DNA from: Maratus speciosus
Taxonomy: Eukaryota; Arthropoda; Arachnida; Araneae; Salticidae
Length of the DNA stretch: 64,000 nt
Assembly (NCBI GenBank): GCA_963932465.1
Contig: OZ010800.1
Location: 30,010,852 to 30,074,851, forward strand
Direction of reading: 5' to 3'
The notes under the pieces are model-generated. The model saw nothing but the letters and a program-made list of their open reading frames with translations, ran no database searches and had not been told where the DNA came from. This document shows, piece by piece, positions 46,683 to 57,498 of the stretch (position 1 is the stretch's first letter; every line of letters starts with the position of its first letter). Made by a program: the position numbers and the translations under genes.

Positions 46683-49344
46683 TATCTATATTATAAAGGA
46701 AAAACATATCTGCTCGCAACGCATACGGCATTCTGCGAATGGCAACACACTGAAATTTGAAATGAAATTTCGGTTTTGCAATTTTCACTATTGCAAATTT
46801 TTAAACTTCTAAACATCGCACAGTTTCAATTTTTACACCGTCGTATAGGGAAAAAAAATGTACCTTTAAATACAATTTGTTTGAAACTTCTATCTCAATT
46901 TATTTTTGAGATATTAATTTTTTTATAGTTTTTAGTACCAATTTTGCAATTGTGGCAACTGAAGTACTCCATTTCTATTAAACGTAAAGGGAAAATAGTC
47001 ATGGTTTATTTATTTTTATTGATTATATACTTATTGATGCCATTTTCACATTACAAATAAAAGTAACTTTTTTCTAATTTTTGAACAGAAAATGACGTCA
47101 TCCACGAATTCTTCTTCATAAATCAAAAGATTGAATAAGATATTTCACTATTTTTACATTACGCTGATTCTGAATTTGAGACGCTAGGCAAAATGATTCC
47201 GTGAGTAAAAATGATGTCATATTTAAAACAAACCGATCATTTTCTTTGAAAAAAACTAAATATTTGACCAATACTATGGCAACTAAAGGCAAATTTCTGA
47301 ATGGTAAATTTTCGTGGGTACTGAGATAGAACTTAAATTTTATGCGAATGTTCACATGAAAAGTTGTATCGGACAAACATGACTTTAAGTTTGGAAATAC
47401 ATTCATTAGCAATGTATTGCGCATTAAAATACTTTTAAATTGTGAATTTGAGTGGTGCGTATGTAAATTTTGAGAATGTAAAAATAACGTACAGTTTAGA
47501 TTTTATGGGGGGAAATTTTATGATGTGACAAAGCAAAATCCTTTTTACTGATTTTTCATCCCATAAAAACAAACGTAAGAGCCTCAATCGATAACTTAAA
47601 CATAATTACTCATTTTGATTACGTATCTAATACAGTTTAATTTTTCAATAATTTAAGCAGTTGAAGTTTTTGAAAATAATATTTTGGTAATTTTAGGTTA
47701 AAAACATTATTTGTCTTAAGAGTTAGATAACCAATGCAAGATGAATTTTTTATTGTAATTATTTTTGTAGGTTTAATATAAATTCGATCTAACAATTCCA
47801 TTCTAAACATTTTAATTCTTCGAATTTCGACGGGTTCCAACTCCTATATATAAAATCCTAATTAAATGAATTTATGAAACGACTTTATGAAGCGATTTTA
47901 TGAAACGACAGGTTAAACAACTGATCATGTGTCACGGCGATTTTTCCTAAAATATGGAATATTTTGCGATGAAATAAACACCAAAAATCCATATTGATCC
48001 GCAGATCTCCAAACCGGTTTTGAATTTTTAAATTCGAATTAGTTTTCGAAATATTAATTTTTTTTTCCAATTTTAAGTACTTTTCTCTAATGATGGCAAC
48101 TCAAATTTTAATCATAACATATTTTTTTCATATTTTAGAAAAGGTTACTTTTTAAAATAATTTGGCGACCAGTTTGGCCTCCCTTAACTGTATGCTAAGA
48201 ACCAAGACTCCCTTATCATATATCATATGAACAATGCATTTTTAAAAAATTTCATTATCATTTTATTTAATACAAAACTTTCATTTAAAACTGAAACATT
48301 TAAAATTAAAGGCTTTCACTTCTTTCTTTTAAACGAAACGAAAAGAAAAATATTAGGCAAAGATGTCATACACGCACAGGGGTGCCTAATGGGTGCCAAA
48401 ATATCGTTGTTTTGCCTGACATGGTATCCCGGCTATTGTTGCTTATTTATTAATAAATGTTTATTTGCATTTATTTTTTTTAATGTTATAAATTGTTTTG
48501 TTCTATAATTATTAATTAAACTTTTTTTTATTTATTTATTGTTATTTCATTTTAAGAAGAATAGAAAATAATTTAAAAATACATGGGTTACTGGTATTCG
48601 AAAACGAGGTTTTCGCCAAATTTTCGTAAAAAAAAATCACGCCAAACCCGGTGCATGTACGACCTCTATCCTAAATATTAAATAATGCAGCAAATCATGA
48701 CATTTAATTTCATCTTCAAAGCAATGTTTTAATGGTACTACTTAGTTATCCCGTTGACCAATTTCGCCAAATTATATAAATCGCCAAATCACTCAACAAA
48801 TCATACAAATTGACATAATTTTTATTTTAAATAACGAAAGAACAAATAAATTAGTATAACATTAATAAAAATACAAATAAAACTTCGAAATAAAAATTAC
48901 TTGATGGCGTAAACACGTGTAACTTCCTTAAAGTCAATTGAATGTGACATTTTCAATCAACCATTAATGACATTTAATCCTATAGTTTGGCGTTAGATTT
49001 TTGGTCGATGGGATAACCAAGTAGTACCGTTTTAATTTACCACTCGAAAAATGAAAAAATGCTAACGGGCGAGTTAAAAAAAAAGCTATTGGCGAGATTT
49101 GCACACGGTTAACATAAAAGTACCAAGAATTCATTGTGATCATGGAAACTTCTATTTAGTTGTATTAGAAAAAATAATTTTAATTCTTTAATCAAAATGA
49201 AAACCTTTCTTATGAAAAGAGAAGGGATCAGCCCGTATTTGTTTATGGCAGTTACATGACTTGGACTATCATAATATAAGTGAATTAATGGCGATAGAAT
49301 AATATTTGGCGACTTATCACCTGGGGTTAGCTAATATTAAAAAA
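46683..49344 (+). mobile_element. X-family copy 3, inverted relative to copy 2
   Basis: In reverse complement it follows 27160-30050 with a few rearrangements. Shared words include the segment around ATTTCATTTCAAATTTCA, the 47637-47840 pseudo-frame, and the module ending GGCGACTTATCACCTG. A Y MITE (48734-49028) occupies the same relative position as in copy 2. The hairpin terminus is not reached: the copy runs into a foldback at 49345. Confidence 0.6.
48734..49028. repeat. Y-family MITE, full copy
   Basis: It starts GGTACTACTTAGTTATCCCG and ends GATGGGATAACCAAGTAGTA plus CC. It is 295 bp and inverted relative to the copies at 27825 and 30182, consistent with the inverted X copy around it. 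Confidence 0.75.
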
Positions 49345-50093
49345 TCAGAACATATGAGCTCTATTTGATGAGTTATGGATTGGCGGTTTTTCGCGTTTCA
49401 TTTGATGCCGAGTTAGGTGTATACATGAGTTTCGTCATTCTTTCGATTTAAGACTTAAGGCTGCGTCACTCTGAAATACTATCGTCTTCCATGATTTTCA
49501 AGGCATAATTTTCAATATTTTCCTGCTTTTAACACGTACTTATTTAATGCTAATTTTAAAGTTTTTTTTCTTGTTTTTCATAGTCTCATGTAAATAAATT
49601 TTTAATCTTTAGGAAATGTTACTCTTTGCGCTGTTTTTAGAATTGAAAACAATCTCTGCAATAATAGCCTAATCATGTGACTATCATCAATAGTTCCGCC
49701 TTGAATATAAAAAGCAAAAAGGGATCCGCTCGGAACTTTTGATGATAGTCACATGATTAGGCTATTATTACAGAGATTGTTTTCAATTCTAAAAAACAGC
49801 GCAATGAATAATATTTCCTAACGATTAAAAATTTATTTACACGTGACTATTAAAAACAAGAAAAAAACTTTAAAATTACCATTAAATAAGTACGTGTTAA
49901 AAGCAGGAAAATATTGAAAATTATGTCTTGAAAATCATGGAAGACGACAGTATTTCAGAGTGACGCAGCCTTAAACCTAAAATCATAAGAAGGAGGAAAC
50001 TCATGTATACACCTAACTCGACATCAAATGAAACGCGAAAAGCCGCCACTCCATAACTCATCAAATAGAGCTCATATGTTCTGAGTTTTTTAA
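49345..50093. repeat. 750-bp palindrome made of X-family subterminal sequence
   Basis: TCAGAACATATGAGCTC at the left matches GAGCTCATATGTTCTGA at the right, and the match continues to a dyad near 49719 with about 345-bp arms. The dyad contains GGAATATAAAAAGCGAAG-like sequence typical of X arms (compare 59950). So this is a local inverted duplication of an X segment, not a separate family. Confidence 0.75.
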
Positions 50094-51445
50094 AAACCGT
50101 CTTATATCTGCAGTATAATCCTATTCTAAAATTTCTACATTTCTACGTGCAGTATATTTTGAGATCTCGAAACCCATTTTTAAAGTACTTGCGATGGTTC
50201 AAATTCATAATTTCTTGTTCTGGAAAATGGCCTGGGCGATTTTCTTTAAACTAATATATAATATGAATCAGTTTTATATGAAGTGAATAAGATGTAACTC
50301 TTTTCCTAGAAAACTCGTGCTTCAATTATAATCCGTATTTTTTTTTCTCAAACATGACCTGTGCTATTTTATTAAAATTAATATATAATATGAATCTGTT
50401 TTATCTGAAGCGAATAAGGCTTAAATTATCTCCAGGAAAACTGTTGTTTGTTATATATTACGAATGAAAAATCGGACTATATTTTTCCGCCATTCTATCG
50501 ATATTTCACCGAAAATGTGCTAGTGTATTCTTGCGCTCGATTTCTTCTTCTTCACTTTTGGTAGAAAGCTTCTGTGCATTTCGTGGCTCAGTCGGGTAAG
50601 CATTGGGCTCGCGATCAACAGGTTGCGAGATCTGGTCTCTTTAAAGCATTAACCTTTAATTTTCAGACTTTTCTTTTGCTCTTTTTTAAGTCAGTTAATA
50701 AAGTAAGTTTGATTTTATATTTCTATAGAAATCTATTTGTTAATTTTGATTTTTTTTCTTTAAGAGTTTAACATATGTAAAAAGTAAGATTATTGTTGTT
50801 TTTTCTACCAGTTATCTAAATAAATAAGTCATAATCGTTGCTTGTCGACTTCTTTGAAATATGCATTTTTTTTAAATTGTGAAATTATTATGTGTTCAAA
50901 CATATTTTTTATGCCTCTTTGTAACGTACAAAATATAGGGCGCTAAGCGCGAATGTGTACATATTTTTATTAGCCATTTAGGGGACAGTTATTTATGTAA
51001 GGTCCTTTTCAAGATGATTATGAAACAAATTGTTTTTAAACCTCAAATACAATCATTTTTAATTTATTATTACTAATATTTATAATGTTACTAGTCTTTG
51101 TAAAGGAATAACTATACTTCTTTAGTAATTCATAAAAATACAAATTCTCGTATATATACAGTTTAAATGTTTATTTTATATAAATATAGGCGAAACATAT
51201 AATTATGCATATTATATTACTGAAAATATTATGCATATTCCTATATTTAGTATGTTTACATTTTATCAAATAAATACAAAAATTTTTATCTTATTTTTTT
51301 AGTATTTTTCCAGATCATTTTCAAAGATTTTAAAGTGATTTTACAAACAAATTTGGCAAAATACAATTTCAGTCACAAATGTGTTAAATTGCAAATGACA
51401 GGACACACTAAAGGTTAAATAAAACGCAATCCGTATGATTTTTTA
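50094..51445. other. AT-rich stretch with a tandem duplication, no gene
   Basis: Two diverged copies of a ~125-bp unit (about 50226-50350 and 50350-50455) share AATATATAATATGAATC and GAAAACT. A tRNA-like segment is listed separately. Otherwise no feature is visible. Confidence 0.5.
50579..50640 (+). pseudogene. tRNA-like relic
   Basis: GTGGCTCAGTCGGGTAAGCA fits the A-box/D-arm of a tRNA very well, and it is followed by TTGGGCTCGCGATCAACAGG like an anticodon arm. The T-arm is wrong (AGATCTGG in place of GGTTCGA), so it is a broken tRNA or the head of a tRNA-derived SINE. Confidence 0.45.
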
Positions 51446-51458
51446 TCCATTTCTGGAT

Positions 51459-51737
51459 TTAACTAGCTCGAGCCTTCGTCCGGCGACATAGGCCACTCAG
51501 GGCCCAGACTATCACGCAGCTGGCACGGAATGAGCCCTCCTTAGAGAAGTTTCCGCATCGTGCTGCCGCCTATCGCGCACTACGAACCCTGCGTCCAAGA
51601 ATTAGAAGTACGGTCGAAATGGCAGAAACCCCACCCAGCCAAATGAGCAAGATGGTATCTTTTCTTGGTCCGTCCGCAGTCTACCCAACGACCCGCAGGG
51701 TACAAACTCCTATAAAGGAGTCCAGCCCACGAGCCAC
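51459..51737 (-). mobile_element. GC-rich 279-bp insertion with 13-bp direct repeats
   Basis: TCCATTTCTGGAT occurs at 51446-51458 and again at 51738-51750, bracketing a segment much richer in GC than its surroundings. The variable-length type duplication suggests retroposition (SINE-like or processed transcript). Read on the minus strand it starts AGTGGCTCGTGGGCTGGACT. A (TAAA)n run lies just outside the right repeat. I do not recognise the family and no frame persists. Confidence 0.55.
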
Positions 51738-52015
51738 TCCATTTCTGGATATAATAAATAAATAAATAAATAAAATTTCCGATCTATTTTCACTAATAGA
51801 CGGCGAAACTAAATATAATTAACTAGCGATATGTATTCTAATTATTAAGATAAATTAAGGATTAAAACAATAGATCACTTTTTGATGTATTACAATTTTC
51901 TAAAAATGTTACGGCATTTTTTTCTTAAAATAGTAATTTAGAAAAGGAAAAAAGACCCCCTAGCCCTCATTCAAATATTTCAGTATACAATTGTGTATAC
52001 AATCAAATACGATCA

Positions 52016-52164
52016 AAACGTCGAAATAAGAATCACTTGATGACATAAGCACGTGTAACTTCCTTAAAGTCAATTTAATGTGACATTTACGATCAACCCT
52101 TATTGGCATTTAATCTTATAGTTTTTCGATAGATTTTAGGTCGATGGAATAACCAAGTAGTACC
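52016..52164. repeat. Y-family MITE, truncated copy
   Basis: Only the right half is present, ending GATGGAATAACCAAGTAGTA plus CC. The interior matches the other copies. Confidence 0.6.
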
Positions 52165-52302
52165 GTTTTAATTTACCGCTCGAAAAAAAAAAAAAATACT
52201 AACTGGCGAGTTAAAAAAAAAAAAAAAGCTATTGGCGAGATTTGCACCCGGAAAACATAAAAGTACTAAGATTTCTTTGCGATCATGGCCAATTTTATGT
52301 AA

Positions 52303-52662
52303 TGTTATCTATAAATATCATTCAGGCATAATAAATTAATCAGCAATGAAGTAAAGTATTTTTTCCATTCAACAAGTGAGATTTATGTTTATCATAATCC
52401 TTTTGTAAATCATTAAGTGTTATTTATAGCTTTATATATTTATCTTATGTTTTCGCGGGGGCAGCAATGACGTCAGATACTCTTTCTGACGAAAATGTAA
52501 ATGCCAAATAATGTTCAGTATATATTAAAGTTTTGATTATGCAACTTGCTTTTCGCAATCTTTGAATCAGATTTTTATTTGTTGCTCAAAAGTAGATTTA
52601 ATTGCTATGATACTACAGTTGTAGTTTTTTATGAATTTTAAATTAAGTTTTTAGAAATAATA
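52303..52662 (+). repeat. BEL-2 5' LTR
   Basis: It starts TGTTATCTATAAAT and ends near AATAATA. TTTGGCGCAAAAACG follows at once as a likely primer-binding site. It contains TTGTTGCTC, an ACGTCAGATACTC stretch and a TATATTAAAG box. It is about 93-95 percent similar to the 3' LTR by eye. Confidence 0.85.
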
Positions 52663-52663
52663 T

Positions 52664-53781
52664 TTGGCGCAAAAACGTGGGGCCTACATAGCAATTCTGG
52701 ATTTAAAAGCTTTGAAACTAGGAAGGAAAAATCTCAGAATAACTTTTACGTCGTGCACGAATAAAGTTACAGAAGAATTATTGAAAGTGGATCTAAGAAG
52801 TCTTTCTGTTTTACAGAAACAATTAGAAGATAAATTTGGAAGATTGAATGAATGTCAGAAAATATCAGTAGCATTCTGCTGAAAGAGGAAGGCTCCAAGA
52901 AGGAGTGTGAAGAAGATCTTCAAGCAGCCGAAGAAAATCGGGATAGGTACCTTGAGTTAAAGACTGGAGTGGAAGATAAAATTAATTCTTTGCTGTTACC
53001 CGTTTTCGAAAATAGAAGTGAATCTCTTGAGAAGAGAAGTTATAAGCTGCCAAAGATTGAATTGAAGAAAGTTAACGGTGATGTTAAGGACTTTTGTCAT
53101 TTTGGTCTCAATTTCAGAAGATAAATGAAGATAAATGTGTTTCGGACTCTGATAAATTTCAATATTTAATTCAAGCGGTTGTTCAGAATTCCAAAGCACA
53201 CCGAGTGGTGGAGAGCTTTCCAGCTACAGCTGCCAATTATCATCAAGCGATAAATCAAATCAAAGAACGATTTGGTAGAGAAGATCTGCTCGTACAAGTC
53301 TATATACGGGACTTATTAACAATGGTCATGAAAAAGGGCTATCGCTGGCCGAGTAAAAACAGATTTGCCAAAGTTGTATGATGAATTAGAGGGAAAGTTG
53401 TGATCGCTCGAACGTTTACGACGTACTCAAGAAAAATACGGGGATTTACTGATCCCGTTAGTAGAATCGGTCCTTCCTGAAGAAGTCCTGATGTCATGGG
53501 AAAGAAAACGAAATGCCGAAGATGCAATGGTTGAAGAATGTTCCCTCAAAAACTTAATGTGTTTTCTTAAGCGCGAAGAGCAAAGCGAGGAGATGGTTGC
53601 TTTAGCGTGCAGTGGTTTCGGTGCTAATACTACTAATAAAAGATATAACCGGGATAATAAAACTGCCCCTCCTGCAACGGCTTCATCGCTATTTAACATT
53701 TCTTTTGGAAATATAGGTAAGCGAGAATTTACTTGTATTTTTGTGATAAAAAACATTCATCGCGAATTGTTTTGCCGCTAG
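52664..53781 (+). pseudogene. BEL-2 gag
   Basis: Broken over at least four frames. Segments in order are a charged N-terminal coiled-coil region (52742-52880), KEEGSKKECEEDLQAAEENR, YKLPKIELKKVNGDVKDF (the BEL/Pao gag signature), and KFQYLIQAV with FPATAANYHQAINQIKERFG (DUF1759). Then come WERKRNAEDAMVEE and a linker. It would encode the capsid protein. The open frame beginning at 52664 overlaps the primer-binding site, so its formal start is not the true one. Confidence 0.8.
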
Positions 53782-53785
53782 AAAT

Positions 53786-54469
53786 ATGACTTTAGAAAAT
53801 AAGAAAAAGTTGTTATTGAAGAAAAATGCTTGCTTTAATTGTTTTAAAACTAACCAGATATCTAAAAACTGTAGATTTAAAAGTACCTGTATGAAGTGTA
53901 AAAAATATCATCATTTTCTTATATGTCCAGATGATAATCTTGATAATGCTAATGATAAGAGAAAAAATGAAATTCACGAAACTAATATTATGATAAATCA
54001 TTCTAGTATTGAAAATATTTATCTCATGACATTAATGGTTAAAGTAAAAAATAAGAATGTGGAACTAAAGGTTCGCACTATTATTGATTCTGGTTCTCAA
54101 AACAGTTATATCAGTAAAAAGGTGGTTGAGAATCTACATCTGGTTCCTAAGAGGAAAATTAAAATGACCCATTACCTTTATGGGGGGAGAGAAACCTCAG
54201 TTCAAATACATGATGTTTAGGATTTAATTATTTCTGATTTGAATGACTTCTTTTGTTGTAGAGCTGAGGTATTCTCTGAAAATAAAATTACTTGTTTTTT
54301 ACCCAAACTTTCTAGTGTGGAGGCGCTTATTGAGCTTAGAGAAAAACAAATTATTTTACCTGATCTTGAATCTGAGTATTCGGAAAATAATTTACTTTTA
54401 GGTGCCGATTTAAGTGGCACATTATTCACTAATAAAGGTATGAATTTAAATTCAGGTTTCTTTCGTTAG
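53786..54469 (+). pseudogene. BEL-2 nucleocapsid knuckle and protease
   Basis: The frame 53786-54220 opens with a cysteine/histidine cluster (CFNCF...NCRFKSTCMKCKKYHH), the nucleocapsid-like region. It continues to the aspartic protease motif IIDSGSQNSYIS. A stop near 54218 is followed by more of the protease-RT linker (54239-54469, with LPDLESEYSENNLLLGADL). The catalytic DSG is intact. Confidence 0.82.
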
Positions 54470-54477
54470 AAACACGT

Positions 54478-55576
54478 TTGGATTGTGTATTAACTGGAAA
54501 ACCCAATCAAAATTTGAACAGTAATTATGATAGTAATACTGTTTTGTCTGTTGTATCTTTGTATGTCAAAAATGCTTCCATTAATGAGTTATGGGATCTT
54601 GAAACGATCTGTATTAGGGAGCCTGTAGAAAGTTTGAAAAATCAATATGAGCATTCTAAAATAATAGAGGAATTTAAAACCAATATTAAAATTCATCCAG
54701 ATGGTAGATATGAAGTTTGTTTACATTTTACATCTGATACAATTGAATTACCCAGTAATAAAGAAATCACGTGGAAGGGACATAAAAAAATGTGCGAACG
54801 CGCAAAAAAGGGGGGGCTTCTTATTGATTATGAAAATGTTTTCAGAGAATGGGAAGATTTAGAAATAATTGAGAAAGTAACGTGGGACGTACAGAAAGGG
54901 CATTTTATGCCGCATCGGCCTGTGGTGAAAGTGGACAGTGCTACTACTAAAATTAGGCCCTTTTTAGATGCGTCCGCTAAAAGTGTTCCTTAAATGATAT
55001 TTGTACAAAGGAATGAATTTAATTGAGCAAATACCGGATATTACAGATAGGTTTCGAATTTATAAATTTGGTCTTTCTGTGGATATCGAAAAAGCCTTTT
55101 TGCAGATTAGTATAAAGCCGGATCATAGAAATTTTTTACGAATTTTTTATCCTTCTGTGAACGAAGAAATTACCTATAGACAATGCAGGGTGGTATTCGC
55201 AGTGAGTTCGAGCCCATTTTTGTTGGCAGATTCGATATCTCATTTATTAGATAATGTATCTCTTAATTATAGAAATATGGCAGAAAAATTGCAATATTCG
55301 TTTTATGTTGATAATTGTGTTCCAGGTTTTTCGAATGCTGCGGACCAAGACGAATTTATAGAGCAGGCGAAATGCATTATGTCTCGAGGGTGTTTTAATT
55401 TGAGAAATTGGAAAAGTAATGTTAAATCTCCAAATGTTTCAAAGAGTTCGGGCGTAACAAAATTGCTTGGGATATTGTGGGATCTTGATTGGGATATGCT
55501 TAAGTGTAATTTATCTCTTTATAAATTGAGTAACAATGAAAATTTCACTAAAAGATTAATTTTGAGTCCTATATAG
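54478..55576 (+). pseudogene. BEL-2 reverse transcriptase
   Basis: Two frames (54478-54993 and 55001-55576). The first has ENVFREWEDLEIIEKV and FMPHRPVVK with IRPFLDASAK. The second has motif A LSVDIEKAFLQISI, SSSPFLLADSI, and the active-site box FYVDNC, where the second aspartate of the usual YVDD is asparagine. It ends with LLGILWDLDWDMLKC. The changed active site and the frame breaks show it is inactive. Confidence 0.85.
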
Positions 55577-55780
55577 AAAATTTTTGACCCGATTGGAATA
55601 TTGTGCCCGGCAACTTTCCCACCCAAAATTATATTGCAGCAAACCTGAAAACTAGGTCTAGGTTGGAATTCTCCATTACCGGAGGAAATTCAAAAACCTT
55701 TTAAAAAATGCTTCATTGAAATAAATGTATTAGAGATCGTTCAAATTCCTCGATATCTTGAAATAAATGATTCTACCGAG

Positions 55781-56206
55781 ATGCATGTTTCCGTGGATGC
55801 ATGCAAAGAGACATATGCAGCTTGCGTGTTTTTACGAACTATAACCCCGGAGGCTATAAAAATTCAATTAATTGGAACAAAAGCTAGAGTTCCTCCTATA
55901 AAGCAAGCATCAATTCCGAGATTGGAATTAATCGCGTGTAACATCGGAGCTAGGTTGGCACATTCAGTACGGCAAGCACTTTGTGTCCAGAACCTGAAAC
56001 CATTTTTATGGAGTGACTCCATGGTTGCGTTGTACTGGATAAGTGAATACGGTGAATGGTCCGTTTTTGTTTCGAACAGGGTGAAAGAAATAAAAAGTAT
56101 CTCTTGTCGCTATATAATATGTTTATTCCCTATAAAAATTATTCCTTCAAAAATATTCCTTGGTACGCTAGGAATTTTTCAAAGTTTGATTTTATTGTTA
56201 GACTAG
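55781..56206 (+). pseudogene. BEL-2 RNase H
   Basis: The frame has HVSVDACKETYAACVF, carrying the first catalytic aspartate. It then has IKQASIPRLELIACNIGARL (the conserved PRLEL helix with its glutamate) and PFLWSDSMVALYWI (the third acidic site). Unlike BEL-1 no internal deletion is visible here. The final part runs into a frameshift near 56100. Confidence 0.8.
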
Positions 56207-56293
56207 TAGCTTGGGTATTAAGATTTATAAATAATGTGAAATCGCGATACAGTGATAGGAAAAATGGTAAATTATCCATTGAGGAACTAGAAT

Positions 56294-57440
56294 ATGCTGA
56301 AAAAAACTTTAATTTCAACTGTAGAAAGTGAGTTTTTTCCAGATGTAGATTCGATACCTAACTTAATATGTTTTAAAGATGAAGACGGTATAATTAGAAT
56401 AAAGACAAGAATTACAGAGCGCATTGATACACCATATTTCTTATCGCCAATTCTTTTACCTGATGACAGTATTTTCACGTTTAGATATTTCCATATAGCG
56501 AATTGTCATGCTGGAACTCACATTCTTCTACATATTTTAAGAGAAAAATATTGGATTCAAAGAGGCAGAAAAACTGTCCGAAAAGTTGTAAATAAATACA
56601 TTCCTTGCCAGCACTACAAAGTTAAATCACGTGAATCCGATCCAATTCCACCCCCCTTAGATCGCATTAAAGATTCTAACGTTTTTGAAATTGTAGGCGT
56701 TGATTTAGCTGGACCTTTATTTATTAAAAATGCAGATAAAACCTGGATAGTGCTATACTTGTGCAGTCAATCAAGCTGTTCATTTAGAGCTTGTCTCCTC
56801 TTTGTCAACTGATGCGGTTTTTCTGTCTTTGAGACGTTTCATCGCAAGAAGACGAAGACATAGAATAATATCTTCTGATAATGGTAGCAATTTCAAAGGT
56901 GCCAATAATGATCTGTCAAAAATTGATTGGCAAATATTGACTCGTTTCTCCGCTGGTGGGAAAGGCTGATCTGTGTGATCAAAGAGCTTCTCCAACGAAC
57001 ACTCGGCAAAGCTGTTGTGACTTTTGATGAGCTTCAAACAATATTGTGGGATTGTGAATATATTTTAAACTCTCGCTCTCTCACATATCAACCCGAAAAT
57101 CCAGAGGATTTAGTTCCATTAACACGGAACATGTTTTTAGTGCAAAACTCTAATTCTAGTGTCACGGACATGTATGAAGTTGACGCAAAACAGTTTCGCG
57201 AAAGGCTGCAATACAGAATTAAGCTCCTGGAACAATTAAGATTGCGCTTTCGAACTGAATATCTCGGTCAACTTATTCAAAGACGTCGTGACATCGCCCA
57301 GTTACCCCCACTTGAAGCTGGGCGAGCATGTACTGATTGGGGACGATATACAAAAACGTCTCAATTGACCGCTAGCTAAGATTGTGGACCTAATTCCTGG
57401 AAAGGATGGCAAAATTAGAACAGTCAAATTGAAAACTGAA
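56294..57440 (+). pseudogene. BEL-2 integrase and C-terminal domain
   Basis: Zinc-domain histidines are present (HIANCHAGTHILLHIL), but the second cysteine of the CxxC pair appears changed (IPCQHYK). Core motifs are VGVDLAGPLF and, in another frame near 56876, SSDNGSNFKGANNDL, then WWERLICVIKELLQRTLG with the third acidic residue. The tail 56927-57379 has DCEYILNSRSLTYQPENPED and RMFLVQ-like text typical of the DUF5641 region. After the Tc1 insertion a tail with YRTRFGRVTKMPQRFGK (about 59150-59205) closes the frame. Confidence 0.82.
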
Positions 57441-57498
57441 CATTGTGTGGTTATCAGAACCATACAATGAATTTTCCCATTCGAATTATCTCTTACTA

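Noticed and set aside
50579..50640. Functional tRNA gene
   Set aside because: The D-arm fits, but the T-arm/B-box is broken and the acceptor stem cannot be paired.
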